From assembly GCA_003439945.1 (NCBI GenBank), contig QVRM01004774.1, positions 419,501 through 483,500 of the forward strand: a DNA stretch of 64,000 nt, given 5' to 3'. This DNA is from Dermanyssus gallinae. Its lineage: Eukaryota > Arthropoda > Arachnida > Mesostigmata > Dermanyssidae. The notes beneath the pieces are model-generated. The model searched no databases, was not told the origin of the DNA, and saw nothing but the letters and a program-made list of their open reading frames with translations. The position numbers and the translations under genes are program-made. Positions 25,708 to 37,008 of this stretch are shown piece by piece (within the stretch, counting starts at the first letter, position 1; every line of letters begins with the position of its first letter).

Positions 25708-28227
25708 TTAAGTTCTCATTGCCCTCGCCATCCGCCACGAAAACATGTTATTTACACGATCTGTCTTGGCAATTTGTTTCGACGAGATGGTGTTACTGCT
25801 TCTAAGATTGTTCAACCGAATGCTAAAATAATTTGACTTATTTGATGAGTTTATAATACGATTGAACATGCGATAATCCGCTCTGGACTGAAGTTCCCGA
25901 ATAGGGCTTATCACAATAGAATTTCGGGCAACGTTACACCTTAACGAGACACGACGAAGGAATCTCCTCTGTACACTTTCCATTGCTTCAATGTGTTTAT
26001 CTAAGTAAGGCCGCCAAACCTCACAGCAATAGAGAAACTTAGGTACAACCAAACTATTATAAAGCCTCATGTAAAAATTGTAATCATTAATTATGAAGCA
26101 ACGAAATATGGTATTAGATATAAGATTAGCTGATCGGATGACTTGTGTAATATGGGTGCTAAAATCCAGTTGCGGTGTCACCGCAACCCCTAGGTCCCTA
26201 ATACAATTTAAAATAGGGATAGCCTCCCCATGTAGCGTGTAGTTATGGGCTTCTTTTAAACACAATACAGCACATTTCGGCACTGATATAAGCATTTCAT
26301 TATCCACACACCACTTAGAAACCGCTTCAATCGTACTCTGTAGTACTTGCCTTTCGCTAGCGGTGTTGGAAGGTCCGTATAGTTTCAAATCATCAGCATA
26401 AAGCTTATAAGTTATCGACTTAGGAATAACGTTTCTAAGATCTAAAACAAATGTGCAAAATAAAAGTGGCCCGAGGCTTGATCCCTGAGGAACACCTGAG
26501 GGGCACGTGCCCGACTCACTAAAGCTATTGTTTACGCGAACGCAGAACTCTCTACGGGTAAGATAACTAGCAATCCATGATATAGAGCGAGTATCTACAT
26601 CCAAGTACCTAAGCTTTTGTACAAGTTTTACATGGTTTACTCTATCAAATGCCTTCGAGAAATCAAAATATATACAATCAAAGGCCAGCCTATTGTCTAT
26701 CATAACAGCCCAATCTTGAGTCATTTCGACGAGTTGAGTTGCCGTGGATTTGCCTTTAGTAAAACCATGTTGATTCTCATCCAGCAAGCATTTAGATTGA
26801 AAAAAATTAAAAATGTGGTCCACTAGCAGTTTTTCAAAGATGATACATGCGATAGATGATTGAGCTACAGGTCTGTAATTATCTACATTTAACCTTAGAC
26901 CCTTCTTATGTACAGGGGTTACGACTGATTGCCGAAAATGTTTTGGCACAATGCCATCCTCATAAGACCTACTGAATATCAAGAAAAGGGGTTCAGTTAT
27001 CGCAGACGCTACATTTTTATAAAATATGGGTGGGATTAAATCAGGAGTAAAGCTGCATTTAGTGGGTAGTCGTTTGATTTTAGAAAGAATATTATATTCT
27101 GATATTTCCAAGTATGGACAACTATCTTTCGAGACCACGTCGTTGGAAACACCTTCGGGAACTGAACTCCCTTGGGCAACATAAACCGACGAGAAGAAGT
27201 CCTTAAATGCATTTGCTTTAGAAGCGTCGTCTACGAGGACCGTCTGATCTATATTTAAAGCCGCAATGTTTTCTTTTCCTTTTAATCGCTTATTTGCATA
27301 TCTAAAAAACGACTTTGTGTTTTTAAAATCAAGACTGGCTTCTTCCATTATACGAAGTCTTCTAGTCGCCTTCCTTAACTTTTTTTCATACTGCACATTT
27401 GGCTCCTGGTCAATCAACCGTTCTAGATTGGTGTCATATTTACGTAAATTTGCATTATTTTTTGACTTGCCATTTCGTTTAGGTACAAACTCTTCATTTA
27501 GTGAATGTATCTGGTATACAAAGCTATCATACATCGAGTCAACGGTATCGCAATTTAAAAACAAGTTCCTCCAGTTTATACAAGCAAGCCTACAGCGGAT
27601 TATTTCATAGTCCCCCTTCCAGAAATTATAACCTCCCTCGTCTACCGTAGGATAATTAGCATCAAATAAAATAGAAAACGAAATGGCATTGTGGTCGGAT
27701 GGAATTGGCGACTGAAATACTCGTATATCTTCAATGATGGACGGGTCTGAGGTTAAAACTAAATCAATAATAGAGCCCAGATTGTCGTCGTCGTCGGAGA
27801 TACCCAAGATTCTTTCATCAGTGAAAATACAACTATTAGTAAAACTAGTAGCTAATTGGCTAACACTACTAAGGTTACCATTACTATTAATGTGACTAGT
27901 TGCATGACTGTCATTACTATATCTATTACCATTACTATTGGTGTGACTGGATAGTTTACTGAAATTATTATTTATGATAGGGTCATTACATTGAGTAGCG
28001 AAGTGATTCTTAGCATTACCTACAGTGGCGAATGTGTTATCTATTTCATCATTGGAACTGACCTGCGCAGCCTCAGCACCATGGCAATACAGTCGAGGGC
28101 GAGTGACCTCGTCTATTTGTTGGTGTAAGCCGTTGGTGGTGCAGGCATTAACAAAGGTGGACTCCATGGTTTGCGAATCTAAAAGCGTAATATCCTTCCA
28201 GTGTATTTTTGGAAGGTTGAAATCTCC
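25708..28227 (-). CDS. LINE ORF2: EEP endonuclease (C-terminal half) plus reverse transcriptase
   Basis: At least 819 codons are open, from the first Met at 28167 to a TGA/TAG-type stop at 25708. The frame extends 5' of that Met through LISGDFNLPKIHW (GDFN at plus 28216-28227), an endonuclease motif, so the annotated Met is not the true start. SDHNA (27685-27699) holds the conserved endonuclease His. A connector follows. RT motifs are SVVTPVHKKG, NYRPVAQSS, YFDFSKAFDRVNH, PSGVPQGSSLGPLLF and YKLYADDLKLY (YADD at plus 26389-26400). The C-terminus has PKFLYCCEVW and ends in FSWRMARAM. The open frame is free of stops, so the insertion is relatively young. It acts in target-primed reverse transcription. 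Confidence 0.85.
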   Translation of the reverse strand, partial: GDFNLPKIHWKDITLLDSQTMESTFVNACTTNGLHQQIDEVTRPRLYCHGAEAAQVSSNDEIDNTFATVGNAKNHFATQCNDPIINNNFSKLSSHTNSNGNRYSNDSHATSHINSNGNLSSVSQLATSFTNSCIFTDERILGISDDDDNLGSIIDLVLTSDPSIIEDIRVFQSPIPSDHNAISFSILFDANYPTVDEGGYNFWKGDYEIIRCRLACINWRNLFLNCDTVDSMYDSFVYQIHSLNEEFVPKRNGKSKNNANLRKYDTNLERLIDQEPNVQYEKKLRKATRRLRIMEEASLDFKNTKSFFRYANKRLKGKENIAALNIDQTVLVDDASKANAFKDFFSSVYVAQGSSVPEGVSNDVVSKDSCPYLEISEYNILSKIKRLPTKCSFTPDLIPPIFYKNVASAITEPLFLIFSRSYEDGIVPKHFRQSVVTPVHKKGLRLNVDNYRPVAQSSIACIIFEKLLVDHIFNFFQSKCLLDENQHGFTKGKSTATQLVEMTQDWAVMIDNRLAFDCIYFDFSKAFDRVNHVKLVQKLRYLDVDTRSISWIASYLTRREFCVRVNNSFSESGTCPSGVPQGSSLGPLLFCTFVLDLRNVIPKSITYKLYADDLKLYGPSNTASERQVLQSTIEAVSKWCVDNEMLISVPKCAVLCLKEAHNYTLHGEAIPILNCIRDLGVAVTPQLDFSTHITQVIRSANLISNTIFRCFIINDYNFYMRLYNSLVVPKFLYCCEVWRPYLDKHIEAMESVQRRFLRRVSLRCNVARNSIVISPIRELQSRADYRMFNRIINSSNKSNYFSIRLNNLRSSNTISSKQIAKTDRVNNMFSWRMARAMRT

Positions 28228-28550
28228 AGAAATTAAAATTGGACTGGTTGTATCAAATAAGTCAAATAATCACATACACTTTCATGCGTTTCTTTGCGTT
28301 CAGCAAGGGCCGCGTTTGTTGTCATAATACGGCACCTGATGGAACTATGTTTTGAATATACGTCTACCGAAGCTTCGCTACGATGCCACTCTCTCAGTCG
28401 TAGTTCACAAACTTTATCGTGTTGATTAATATACAACCCCCCTCCTCGGAGCCACGATCACATCGCTGGTACCTACATCACAAACGTTCTCTATCGTTTG
28501 CACCACCTACCCAACAGTTTCGGTATAACACTATTTAAATCATTTAAGCA
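28228..28550 (-). pseudogene. LINE-1 endonuclease, N-terminal part, frameshifted
   Basis: Before the GDFN motif the frame shifts by one base near 28255. The upstream frame reads GLYINQHDKVCELRLREW and HESVCDYLTYL. Further 5', CDRGSEEGG matches the Y-R-x-DR-x(n)-GGG pattern of EEP endonucleases in CR1-like elements. Homology is lost beyond about 28550. Confidence 0.6.
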
Positions 28551-29007
28551 GTTATGATGAGAATTGGTACGATACTACCTATCGACGGCATTAAAATATA
28601 TACGCGATCGCAATGCAACGTTAAGGTCGGGCTCTGGGAATGAGTAGATAGTATGTAGATTTCGGCAGGACAGATTTCAGTTGGCCAACAGTTGACTTCC
28701 GATTGATTTAAAGGGAAGCTATCACGTAAAATAAAACGTATATGTCGATGCAGAAGAATTGACTGAAAAGCGTGACTCCCTGAAACTGTTCGATTGGATC
28801 AGAGCTCACGAGAAGGCTTTATTCCCGTACGATACTACTGGCCCGATGTTGTGTTGGAGATGGTTAAAGATACTAAAGGTTGAGTCGTTGCTATTTTCAT
28901 TGTTGTCATTAACAGAAAGTTAAAAACATCGCCCCTGTAAATGTAGCGATATCAGTTGTTTCCGTGTGTACGTTTCTGGAGGAAGTAGGCACTACACTGC
29001 GTTCTGC
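28551..29007. other. No gene recognised
   Basis: Short unique-looking stretch between two LINE remnants, with stops in all frames. Confidence 0.5.
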
Positions 29008-29250
29008 ACGCCAACATGCAAATTGCACTTGCATGTTGGCGTAATTTTATGGATCATCTTTTGTAAGCTGTCGTACATATAAAAACTGTGTACAGCAAAC
29101 CTTGTGACCAGGCGTCTGCTCGCATAACTCGAACGCTTCCAGGTATTCGCTGTAATTGCTCGGGTCTTGTAGAGCGTCGGGCCGACCTTAAATATCAAAC
29201 CACACAGCTCCGAGAGATATGCTTCGAATACTGCAGCTCTCGGCTGATTA
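29000..29250 (-). pseudogene. LINE-like C-terminal fragment, family B copy 2
   Basis: The minus-strand frame reads VFEAYLSELCGLIFKVGPTL, then RAITANTWKRSS, RRLVTRFAVHSFY and, after about 15 residues, PTCKC. Copy 3 at 58.7 kb reads AYAQF...DFYSTGAITSKTWKQ, RHVLTRFAVHGFHHVLC and DTCICIRCG in the same order. The shared ITxxTWK, TRFAVH and Cys cluster make homology clear. A non-LTR element C-terminal domain is the likely source, but no RT motifs are attached. Confidence 0.5.
29008..29042. repeat. Perfect hairpin inside a LINE-like fragment
   Basis: ACGCCAACATGCAA (29008-29021) and its exact complement (29029-29042) flank a 7-nt loop. On the minus strand it overlaps the Cys-containing tail (PTCKCNLHVG) of the family B fragment. 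Confidence 0.88.
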
Positions 29251-31330
29251 CCCCAAGCTTGTCTGCAACTGGTTTCTGGACAACATCCGTTTCCTACGGA
29301 CTTGGAATCATCGTGCAGTCAAGAAAGATTAGCCCTGCACCACTGCTCCCTGTAATTGGTCAGTCATAATTGGCCTTCAGAGTAGTCCGCAGGCGGCCGG
29401 TAGAACCACATTACTTGGATTTCATATGACTTCAGTCCTTAGTTCTATGTGTCTAACGCAACACGTCCTTCACAGACAAAATACGTACTACACCCATGAA
29501 TGGTATGATGGTTGTTAAAGAATTTCGGCGGAGATCGTTAAAATGTGGTTTGTTCTGCCACCGAAGTGCAATTTTGCTTTTGTGTTACTTTGATTTTTAA
29601 GGTAATAGCAATTGACATTGCAACGCTGTAGTGTTAAATTTTATATACAGAAAAAACTGCAAGTGTGAGCTACCCAATAAGCATGTAGTACAGAGTAGTC
29701 ATTGTTGTACATGAGGATACAACTACGGAGACCACGGTATTGCCCACCGATACTGAGAATACGAGCGGACTAGAGTATCACCGAGCCGCCCGAGTTGTTC
29801 GCACAATGACCACAATCCTGAAGAAGTGCCCTTAGAAGCACTGGAATTGCATTAGTCTTGCAAACCACGCTTAACGTCGGTTTGTTCAAACGTATTCGCC
29901 TGGGTAGCAGTGTTGGGCGCTGATCTTAAGTCGGCGCTAGGTACAGCGGCGAGGAGGTGTGACAATCTCTTTCATAGTGCAGGCCATCGAGGTTGACTGT
30001 TCCGTTTAGAAGACGTTGTGTGCTTTATTGATGAGCATTTCAGTTGTTTCCACAACGAGCCCTAAGCAGTGTGTTAAACGTGCCGCCAAACGCTTGTAAA
30101 CTGCGTTCTGCCCCGATAATAAAATATCTAAGGAATTCAGAATTAAATGGAAACTTGACTTCACATGTTTCCAGTATTACACGTAAGCGGCCGGCAGTTA
30201 GGCAAAGAGGGATCGAAACTGCTTGCTGGAATATTCTTTATTTTTCCTCGTACGACTCATTAGTCCTAGCCGTTTCATAGAAGCTGGATAAGAAAAATGA
30301 ACAAAATTTAAGGCCGGCCTTTACCGATAATACTAGCTCGAATCATTAATCGAGGAGATTCTGCTGGGGGACTTAATCTTGTTCTATTTTTTGAACGAGG
30401 CACCTCTCCTTACAAATACTGGCGTTATACGACGTTTAGAGTTGCTGATACGGGCAGTAACCCCTCAGAAGAGCTGCTTCTGACAGGTCCGGCTGAGTCT
30501 GGAATCCAAACGTCGCCGTGTAGGCATAGCGTTCTGCCTACGATCTTTACTTTTCAGTCCGATGCTCATATATACCAACTAAATTTAAACTACCTTCTAT
30601 TTAAAACTTTGCGCAAATTGTTCTCCTCATGAAGAACGCAGGTATCAAGGAGCTCACTGTTATGAGGCATGACTTCGTTTTTTGCTCCGGTACGTCAAGA
30701 ACATCGCATATAGAGTCATCGACGTATTTCGCAAATCTCATTAATAGGGTCGTCTTATGAAACCAGTTAAACAAACGCTTTGCTTTCAAACTTGAGCTTT
30801 CAGGGGACGGTAAGAGAAGCAGCCGTTTGATCACATTATTTATAGCTATGGTTTTCAGTAATCGAGGTAAAACTTTATTTACGACCGTCTGATTTACATC
30901 ATTGCCAGGTTCCTTTGAGAATCCTTCCACCACGGGTCGATGTGTCCGCTAAGAATATGACACTCTTTTGCTTTGCGCGACATCTATCCAAACGCGTGCT
31001 CGCTTTAATAATAAAACTAAGACGGATCTTCAATTTCTATTTTGCCTCTCTAGTGGACGAAGAAGAGTAGCCCTGTAAGAAACGTATGTATATCACCTTG
31101 TGACGCTTGCACTAGAACTATGCCACGCAGGCACACTAATATCAGATTTAGTACTAAGTGTATTCCAGCTGGTGCTGAAGAAGATATAAACGGTAAGCCT
31201 GCACGGTCTCCAAGACGGGGGACGGTGTTCATTACTGTAGGACCACCGGCTGTGAAGGACATCTCACTCTATCGTCGTCTTAGAGCTCCATATGGGAACT
31301 AACCGGGAACTATATATATATATATATATA

Positions 31331-31372
<42 letters not shown>

Positions 31373-31892
31373 CGAAAAGAGAAAGATAATATCGTATAGT
31401 CCCGCATCAACTGCGTAAGCCTGTTTTGGTTAAAAATGCTGGTTTGGATCCAATGAACTGGCGCTGCCATGGCGTCGCGAAACATCAGCATTCGACTAGC
31501 GGTCGATCGCTTGCGCTGGATTCTCGCTACATACGTATTGTCGTACTAGGTAGACCACAGTAACTCGGTAGGGAGCTATCATCGAACTCGACACGTCCTG
31601 AATGTATGTGCCGCTATGCACGAAATACAGTGTAGCATTACGTTCTGTTCCCTCGACACAACAATCGAGCAGCGTTTCAGCTGTCAAAGCAGGGTTGTAC
31701 CTATTGTTGTTTCATCGCGCGAGAACTTCAGAGAGTCACGTTTTGTCTCCGAGTGGGGAGTCGCAGAGGCGTCGACAGCCGAATAGAGCACATACAGACA
31801 AAGCACTTGGCAAGAGGCCTTATTTAGTAGATCTCCTGTATACCTAGGGAAGTATGTAAGTCTTTAACGCAAAATGCTCTAACTAACTAAAA
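29251..31892. other. Gene-free stretch
   Basis: A 110-codon minus-strand frame (30601-30933) contains AKYVDDSI but no other RT motif, and is not called. (TA)n tracts lie at 31311-31372. No exon was recognised. Confidence 0.45.
31311..31372. repeat. (TA)n microsatellite, about 62 bp
   Basis: TA tract with a TCTATA and a TGTATA interruption. Confidence 0.95.
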
Positions 31893-31919
31893 AAATATAT
31901 AAATATATATATATATATA
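31893..31919. repeat. (TA)n tract at the LINE-2 3' end
   Basis: TA-rich tract that merges into the 3' end of the LINE-2 copy, so it may be part of the element's tail. Confidence 0.9.
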
Positions 31920-32000
31920 ACATAACATCACTTTTATTTTACATAAAAATATTGGTATCAATATACATACTTCTGTAAGACAATCGTGACTAATCACCAA
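31916..32000 (-). repeat. LINE-2 3'-end duplication, distal unit (85 bp)
   Basis: Matches 32001-32085 base for base except at about five positions (near ATTTTAC/ATTTCAC, AAT/GGG and TCA/TAA). Confidence 0.95.
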
Positions 32001-32085
32001 TATAACATAACATCACTTTTATTTCACATAAAAGGGTTGGTATCAATATACATACTTCTGTAAGACAATCGTGACTAATAACCAA
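32001..32085 (-). repeat. LINE-2 3'-end duplication, proximal unit (85 bp)
   Basis: Adjacent to the coding end and includes the stop codon of the LINE-2 frame at 32075-32077. The unit carries the AATAAAAGTG signal and the ATGTT tail. Confidence 0.95.
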
Positions 32086-33637
32086 ATAGGCGAGCGCTAT
32101 TTGGATTAGCATGGGCCCATTTGGCCATACGCCAAGCAAACAGTCCGTTTACGAATTCACCGCGGGCCACGGCTTTTAAGGTGATTGATCGTTGACTCCC
32201 TAGGTAATTCCTTGAGCGTACATTAAAAAAGTGTCCTAACAAGTCACATTTTCGTAATTGATGTAGAACAGATAAGTTGCACTGCATGAAAAGTGAGTCA
32301 ATACTTGGAACAACGTCATCTAACACGCTGTGGGGGCACCTGATTCGCACGGCGTCTTAGAAACATGTTTTGGACACCACCCACCAACTTCCTATATTTG
32401 GACAGATAAGGCTCCCAGACAGGAGGAACAATGTGTGAGTTTAGGAAGAACAAGAGATTTGTAAAGGCGAATGTACACATGAGGAGTCGTTAAAATAAAA
32501 CAGCGGAAGATAGTATTTATTGTGCGCAGAGATGTCTTCCACAACCTTGGTAATGTAAATGCTAAAGTTAAGATCAGGCGTAATATAAATGTTTAAGTCC
32601 CGTGTATAAGAGAGGGTAAAATGCAGTTGTCAATTTTGTAGTCAAAAGTCAAGTGCACCGTTTTTTCAGTACAATGCATTTAGAGGGTGATAGACTCATG
32701 TTGTTTTCAGAACACCATCGTGCAATGCCGTCGACAGCAGTCTGCAGAACAGCGTAGGAGTCACTAGAGCAAATAGGATAATAAAGTTTTAAGTCATCAG
32801 CATATTCAAGGTATTTTACCACCGGTGGCAGGTACTTATTTATGTCCAATACAAAAATTGTGTATAGAAGGGGGGGATAAACATCCCCCTTGAGGTACAC
32901 CAGATAATGCAGGATATGGTCGACTAAGTTTGGCACCAACCTTAACTCGAAAGTGACGGTCGCTTAAAAATGCCTTCACATATTGCACTGTACATGCATG
33001 GATACCTAGATGTTTCAATTTGCGAAGCAGAAGAGATGTCAAAATAAACACAGTGAAACGGTTCTCGATCATTTATAAACATAGCCCAGTCCTGGGTCAT
33101 TTCTAAAAGCTGTGTACATGTAGAACAGTGGGTAGTAAAGCCATGTTGGGCAGGGTCAAGTAAGCGGTTTAAGATTAAAAACTGATTTAAGTGGTTAACT
33201 AAAATTTTCTCAAAAATGCAGCATGGTATTGAGCATTGCGAAACTGGTCGGTAGTTTTCAGCATTCATTTTCGAGCCTTTCTTGTGGTCAGGGGTGACAA
33301 GACTGAGTCTAAAAAGGTCGGGCACAGCGCCGTCGCTATAAGATCTTTCAAATATGAATTTAAGTGGTTCAGCCAAAAACAACGCAAATTGTTTGTAAAA
33401 AATTGGAGTAATGTTTCAGGTGTAAGGCTAATCTTCAATTTAAGCCCAGAGAGAAGTGAATAGATTTCAAACTCAGAGAAGGTAACCAAGGGATTGCGAT
33501 GAGAAATGTTGCGTGAGTTGTTTGCCGTTGAAAAACCTGGACCGGATGCACAGAACAGGGTAGAAAAATGTTCAGCGAGAATTTCAGCGTTATGTGAATT
33601 AGTATAAGCTACCGTAGGGCCTAAAATATTGGGGGGA
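32075..33637 (-). pseudogene. CR1-like RT pseudogene
   Basis: Segments in order are ILAEHFSTLFCA, SLVTPDHKKG with ENYRPVSQCS, LLEMTQDWAMFIND and CVYFDIS. The active-site-bearing KAFDRVNH part is deleted, and LLLRKLKHLGIHAC follows directly in another frame. Then come SGVPQGGCLSPP, LEYADDLKLYYP (YADD at plus 32793-32804) and a C-terminal block ending VNGLFAWRMAKWA and a stop at 32075. At least four frame changes make it dead. Length and order match the 25.7-28.2 kb copy. Confidence 0.87.
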
Positions 33638-33660
33638 ATATATATATATATATATATATT
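33638..33660. repeat. (TA)n tract at the LINE-2 5' truncation
   Basis: TA repeat located where LINE-2 homology begins, followed by a T run. Confidence 0.93.
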
Positions 33661-35159
33661 TTTTTTAAATGTGAAATACGCAATATTCGCTTGCATATCC
33701 GTTGACGTCGTAACAGTCCTCCTTCATACACATATAATGGCGAGAACCGCGCCAAGTCACGCGGCCGCTATTTTCTATCGGTTTAATATGACGGCGGGCC
33801 CATCTAGGTTGCGTCATGCGAACTTCAAGTAAGTTCTTCTCTGATTGTTCTATACGATTCTAACGCGAGTGTGCCAAATGGAATTATGTAATTAATTGTA
33901 TTATAGTGCAGTTTCTTTGACTAGGGTTCGTTTGCGGGTCGTCTAAGAAAATTATTCTATCTACGTGTTTAAGATTTGACAAAGTAAACCTTGCTCGGTA
34001 TTGCTTCTGTAAAATCAACGATATAGCGAATGAGTAAAAACGGCCTTGCCAGATCTCCTGCCAAATAAAAAAAAATACCCACTGGCCAAGCTGAATCAAA
34101 GTCTAGCATCCACACTTCAATTGCCCCTTGGGGAGGTTGGATTTTTTGGGGGAAGTCACATCTCAATCAGTGAACCCTCCAACAATCCAAGGTTTTTCAT
34201 CGGTTTTGAAGGCATCGCCAATCCACCGTGGCGTACGCATAGCGTGCTATACGAGCGTCGTGGTATAGAATCAGCTATAAAAATATATAATAGTGATCAT
34301 GTAAGTAGCCCATTTACCATTGTCCCTCCACACGGCTGAACATCACGTCCTTCAGAGGAGCCTTCGTCTTAACTAGCCCCCCCCCCCCCCCCCTGGTTGC
34401 TGAGTGCTGAGACGCAATAAACTCGGACACGTATTCGCAAGACGTGAGGGTCGGACCCTCACGACCATCTCTGTAATAACGTCGAATATCGGTCTTCGGC
34501 TCCAGCTCACAACCTAGCACAAACAGCAGCAGCAGCAGTAACAACGGCAACAGCAGCAGCAGCAGCTGCCGTCGAAGCACACCACCACAGTAGCAGCAGC
34601 AGCAGCAGCATCGCCGTGAGAGTGGCAATGGCTGTCAGATGGGCTCACGGGCTCAAAGGTGCTTTCCACTGGAGCGGCACGACGCCTTCTTGTTGTTGAT
34701 GATGAACTTTGCGCTCAGTTCGGTGGCGTCGCTTCGGGGCAACCGCCGGAACTGCGGATGGCAGCTCGCCATATGGCTACCCGAGGGGTTCACGAGAGGC
34801 AGGCACGACAGCATACAACGATCAGACGATGCCGAGGGGGCGAGAAAAGGAGGAGCCGTGTGAGAAAGAAACACAGAGATACGTGAACCCAACCGTGCGA
34901 GCTGCAAGGCCACCCGCGTCTGCTTTGCTTTGCTCGGCTAGGCTAGGCTCGCCTGGGCTGCTTTTTGGTTGGCCCTCGTATGTATCGAGCTGATCTTGCC
35001 ACGCGGCAACGGCGGGTATAAGATACAGCACAAGCAACCAAAAAAAGAATCACCTAGCTTTCCTCCGAGGAATTGGAAAAGTCATTTTCCTTTGGTTCAA
35101 GTATTTCTCGACCATCGAACGGCGGCTCGTTCGTCTTTTTGTTTTCTTGCTATGCCGGG
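33661..35159. other. Gene-free stretch; poly-C and CAG runs
   Basis: Contains a 17-C run at 34377-34393 and CAG/CAA trinucleotide runs at 34522-34610. Leu- and Cys-rich open frames here derive from these repeats. Confidence 0.5.
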
Positions 35160-35265
35160 GTCGTGAATAGGGACGCATTTTCTACGTAGCTTACGTTTGA
35201 ACTCTTTTGTTTGCCGTGGGCATATATATACTCGTATATATGCCGATTTTGAAGATATGAGCGTA

Positions 35266-35306
<41 letters not shown>

Positions 35307-35410
35307 GTGCTCATATCTTAAAAATCGTATATACGAGTTTATAAATATGCCCGCGGCAAACAAAAGAGTTCAAACGTGAGCTACGTAGAAAATGCAAATT
35401 TATACACGAC
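35160..35410. mobile_element. Foldback / MITE-like long inverted repeat
   Basis: Arms of about 105 bp (35160-35265 and 35303-35410) are inverted copies. Both arms contain GCATTTTCTACGTAGCT, CGTTTGAACTCTTTTGTTTG and GATATGAGC in the same order, with roughly 85% match. The centre is a (TA)n tract (35269-35303). No transposase is present. A clear target-site duplication was not found, so a local inverted duplication remains possible. A second (TA)n tract follows at 35414-35441. Confidence 0.8.
35269..35303. repeat. (TA)n tract at the centre of the foldback
   Basis: A 35-bp TA tract that forms the loop between the two inverted arms. Confidence 0.95.
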
Positions 35411-35413
35411 GGT

Positions 35414-35441
<28 letters not shown>

Positions 35442-35444
<3 letters not shown>

Positions 35445-36973
35445 TGGCGGCTCAAACTTCATACAATCCGCAATAGCAGCCATTTGTTTTCACTTACAAG
35501 ATCACCAAACATCTCATTGAAACAAATGCATTCGATCATGAATCAAAAGTAATAGTGTTCCGGCCAGTTGGCATGACACAACACATTGTGTTAACTTTTA
35601 TAAAGTGGGATTGGTCGTGTCTAGTTTTGTTACAATCACTGCTGTTTGTACTAGAACGGTCACACTAGCATTTTTTCGTTCTAGTATATTAATGCTACTA
35701 TGGCAGCGCCATGAATGTTCAAGAAATCGCAATAGCAGTCAATGGCTTCTGTTGGCCATTCGTCTTCTAACCTGAGTGAGTCTTTAATCTTTTTCTTCTT
35801 TCTTTTCTTATTTTCTATACCTTGATCTCTCTGTGTCTGCCTCGTTTAGTGGAGTCGAATTTTGGCAAAAAACGGCCGTAGTTAGTTCGGTTAGTCGGTA
35901 GTTCGAAACACCGCACGAACCCGCACTGCGTAACTATGTTCAGTGGGTGGGTTCCGGCTTTCTATATATCTGTCTGCAAACGCGTCTATCCACGCGGAGA
36001 CATGAACACACGCACTCTCACACAGGGCGTGCCGTGGACCGTGCCAGAGCCCGGTTTCTATTGATACCGGCGCTAGCCCTGTTTCTGCTGACTAGCTTCC
36101 GCTATTCCACCCAGGGGCGCCATGGGTCCTAGCCAGACTCCCCCCCCCCCCCATACACGCGTATACAACAAACAACTCAGATACTACTACTACTCTTTTG
36201 ATCGTGCTACCGCCATTGGAAACTGTTGCCAGTGAAATTTGTTCAACGTATTGTTGTTTGTATTGAAGAAACTCCATTCAAGCAGCACGCTCTCAACAAC
36301 AAAAAAAGCACCACAGCCACGTCACGTCCTCTGCTTGTGCGCGTATATCCATGGGTATCGTGCAAACGATCGTCACTGAGAGCGTATATATATATATATA
36401 TAGTCTACGTCGGGAAAAAAGTATCGAGATCAATTGAAAGACAATTGCTTACGGCATATATGTATAGGCTAGAACACGGCTGAACATGACGACAGCAGGC
36501 ACGAGCGAAGTTTACCTATGTGAGGTGCGTCCAGTTTTGTTTGGTTTTCCTTTGAGGACAACGTATTGTGATGCGTCCGTATCTCTGTGCACGAATATCG
36601 CGTATCGTCGTATCCCAGACTAGTTGCTGCAAAGCAAACAAGTTGCTCACCACATGCATTGCGCCATTATTTAGCGGCGGACCTACGGTAAACAATTCGT
36701 CGCGTTTGTTTTAAACGTAGTGCGTTTTTTACTTTCTCTCTCTCGCCCCCCTTCTCCCCTCATAAATCCTTCTCTCCCTCTCCCTCTGCCTCTCTTTCTA
36801 GCTAGAGATCTATCTCTCTTCGCTATTTCTATTGTCTCTCATGCACACATAGACACAAGGACAAAGATACGGGAACGTAGCTTTCAAAGCAATTTTTCAA
36901 AAACGGTGGTGGTTTGGCCTTTGACGCGCAGCTGCTCCTCATGATTATTAAATTAAGTAATTAACTGACATGT
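35442..36973. other. Gene-free stretch
   Basis: Contains (TA)n at 36385-36402, a C-run near 36140-36151, and CT-rich sequence at 36733-36835. Nothing coding was recognised. Confidence 0.5.
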
Positions 36974-37007
36974 ATCCGCAGCCTGTCGCCACGCACAGGC
37001 TGCGGAT
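36974..37007. repeat. Perfect hairpin, first of a pair
   Basis: ATCCGCAGCCTGT (36974-36986), 8-nt loop, exact complement (36995-37007). Confidence 0.9.
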
Positions 37008-37008
37008 A

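Larger units (their letters stand above)
25577..28550 (-). mobile_element. CR1-like LINE, nearly complete ORF2 (LINE-1)
   Basis: Minus-strand element. The 3' end has a run of C, then TTTGACTAAATAAAGGTG, then a tail of about three TTTGA units. Upstream is a long ORF2 with RT and the C-terminal half of an EEP (APE-type) endonuclease. Endonuclease homology continues, with a frameshift, to about 28480-28550 (CDRGSEEGG motif), where it fades, so the 5' end is truncated or decayed and no ORF1 is attached. It is the best preserved of three CR1-like copies. The clade is inferred from RT layout and tail type. Confidence 0.85.
31916..33637 (-). mobile_element. CR1-like LINE, truncated and rearranged (LINE-2)
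   Basis: Minus-strand element. It begins 3' of a (TA)n tract at 33638 and ends in CCCTTTTATGTGAAATAAAAG followed by ATGTT repeats. Frame order is connector (33265-33637), RT N-terminal motifs (32942-33382), RT mid motifs (32836-33072), YADD block (32649-32939) and C-terminus (32075-32350), with a frameshift or indel between each. About 25 bp are missing at the F-x-KAFDR motif. The 3' terminal 85 bp is present twice in tandem. Confidence 0.87.

Noticed and set aside
30601..30933. AKYVDDSI motif in a minus-strand frame suggesting an RT
   Set aside because: No other RT motif precedes or follows it in any frame; a single YVDD match is expected by chance.
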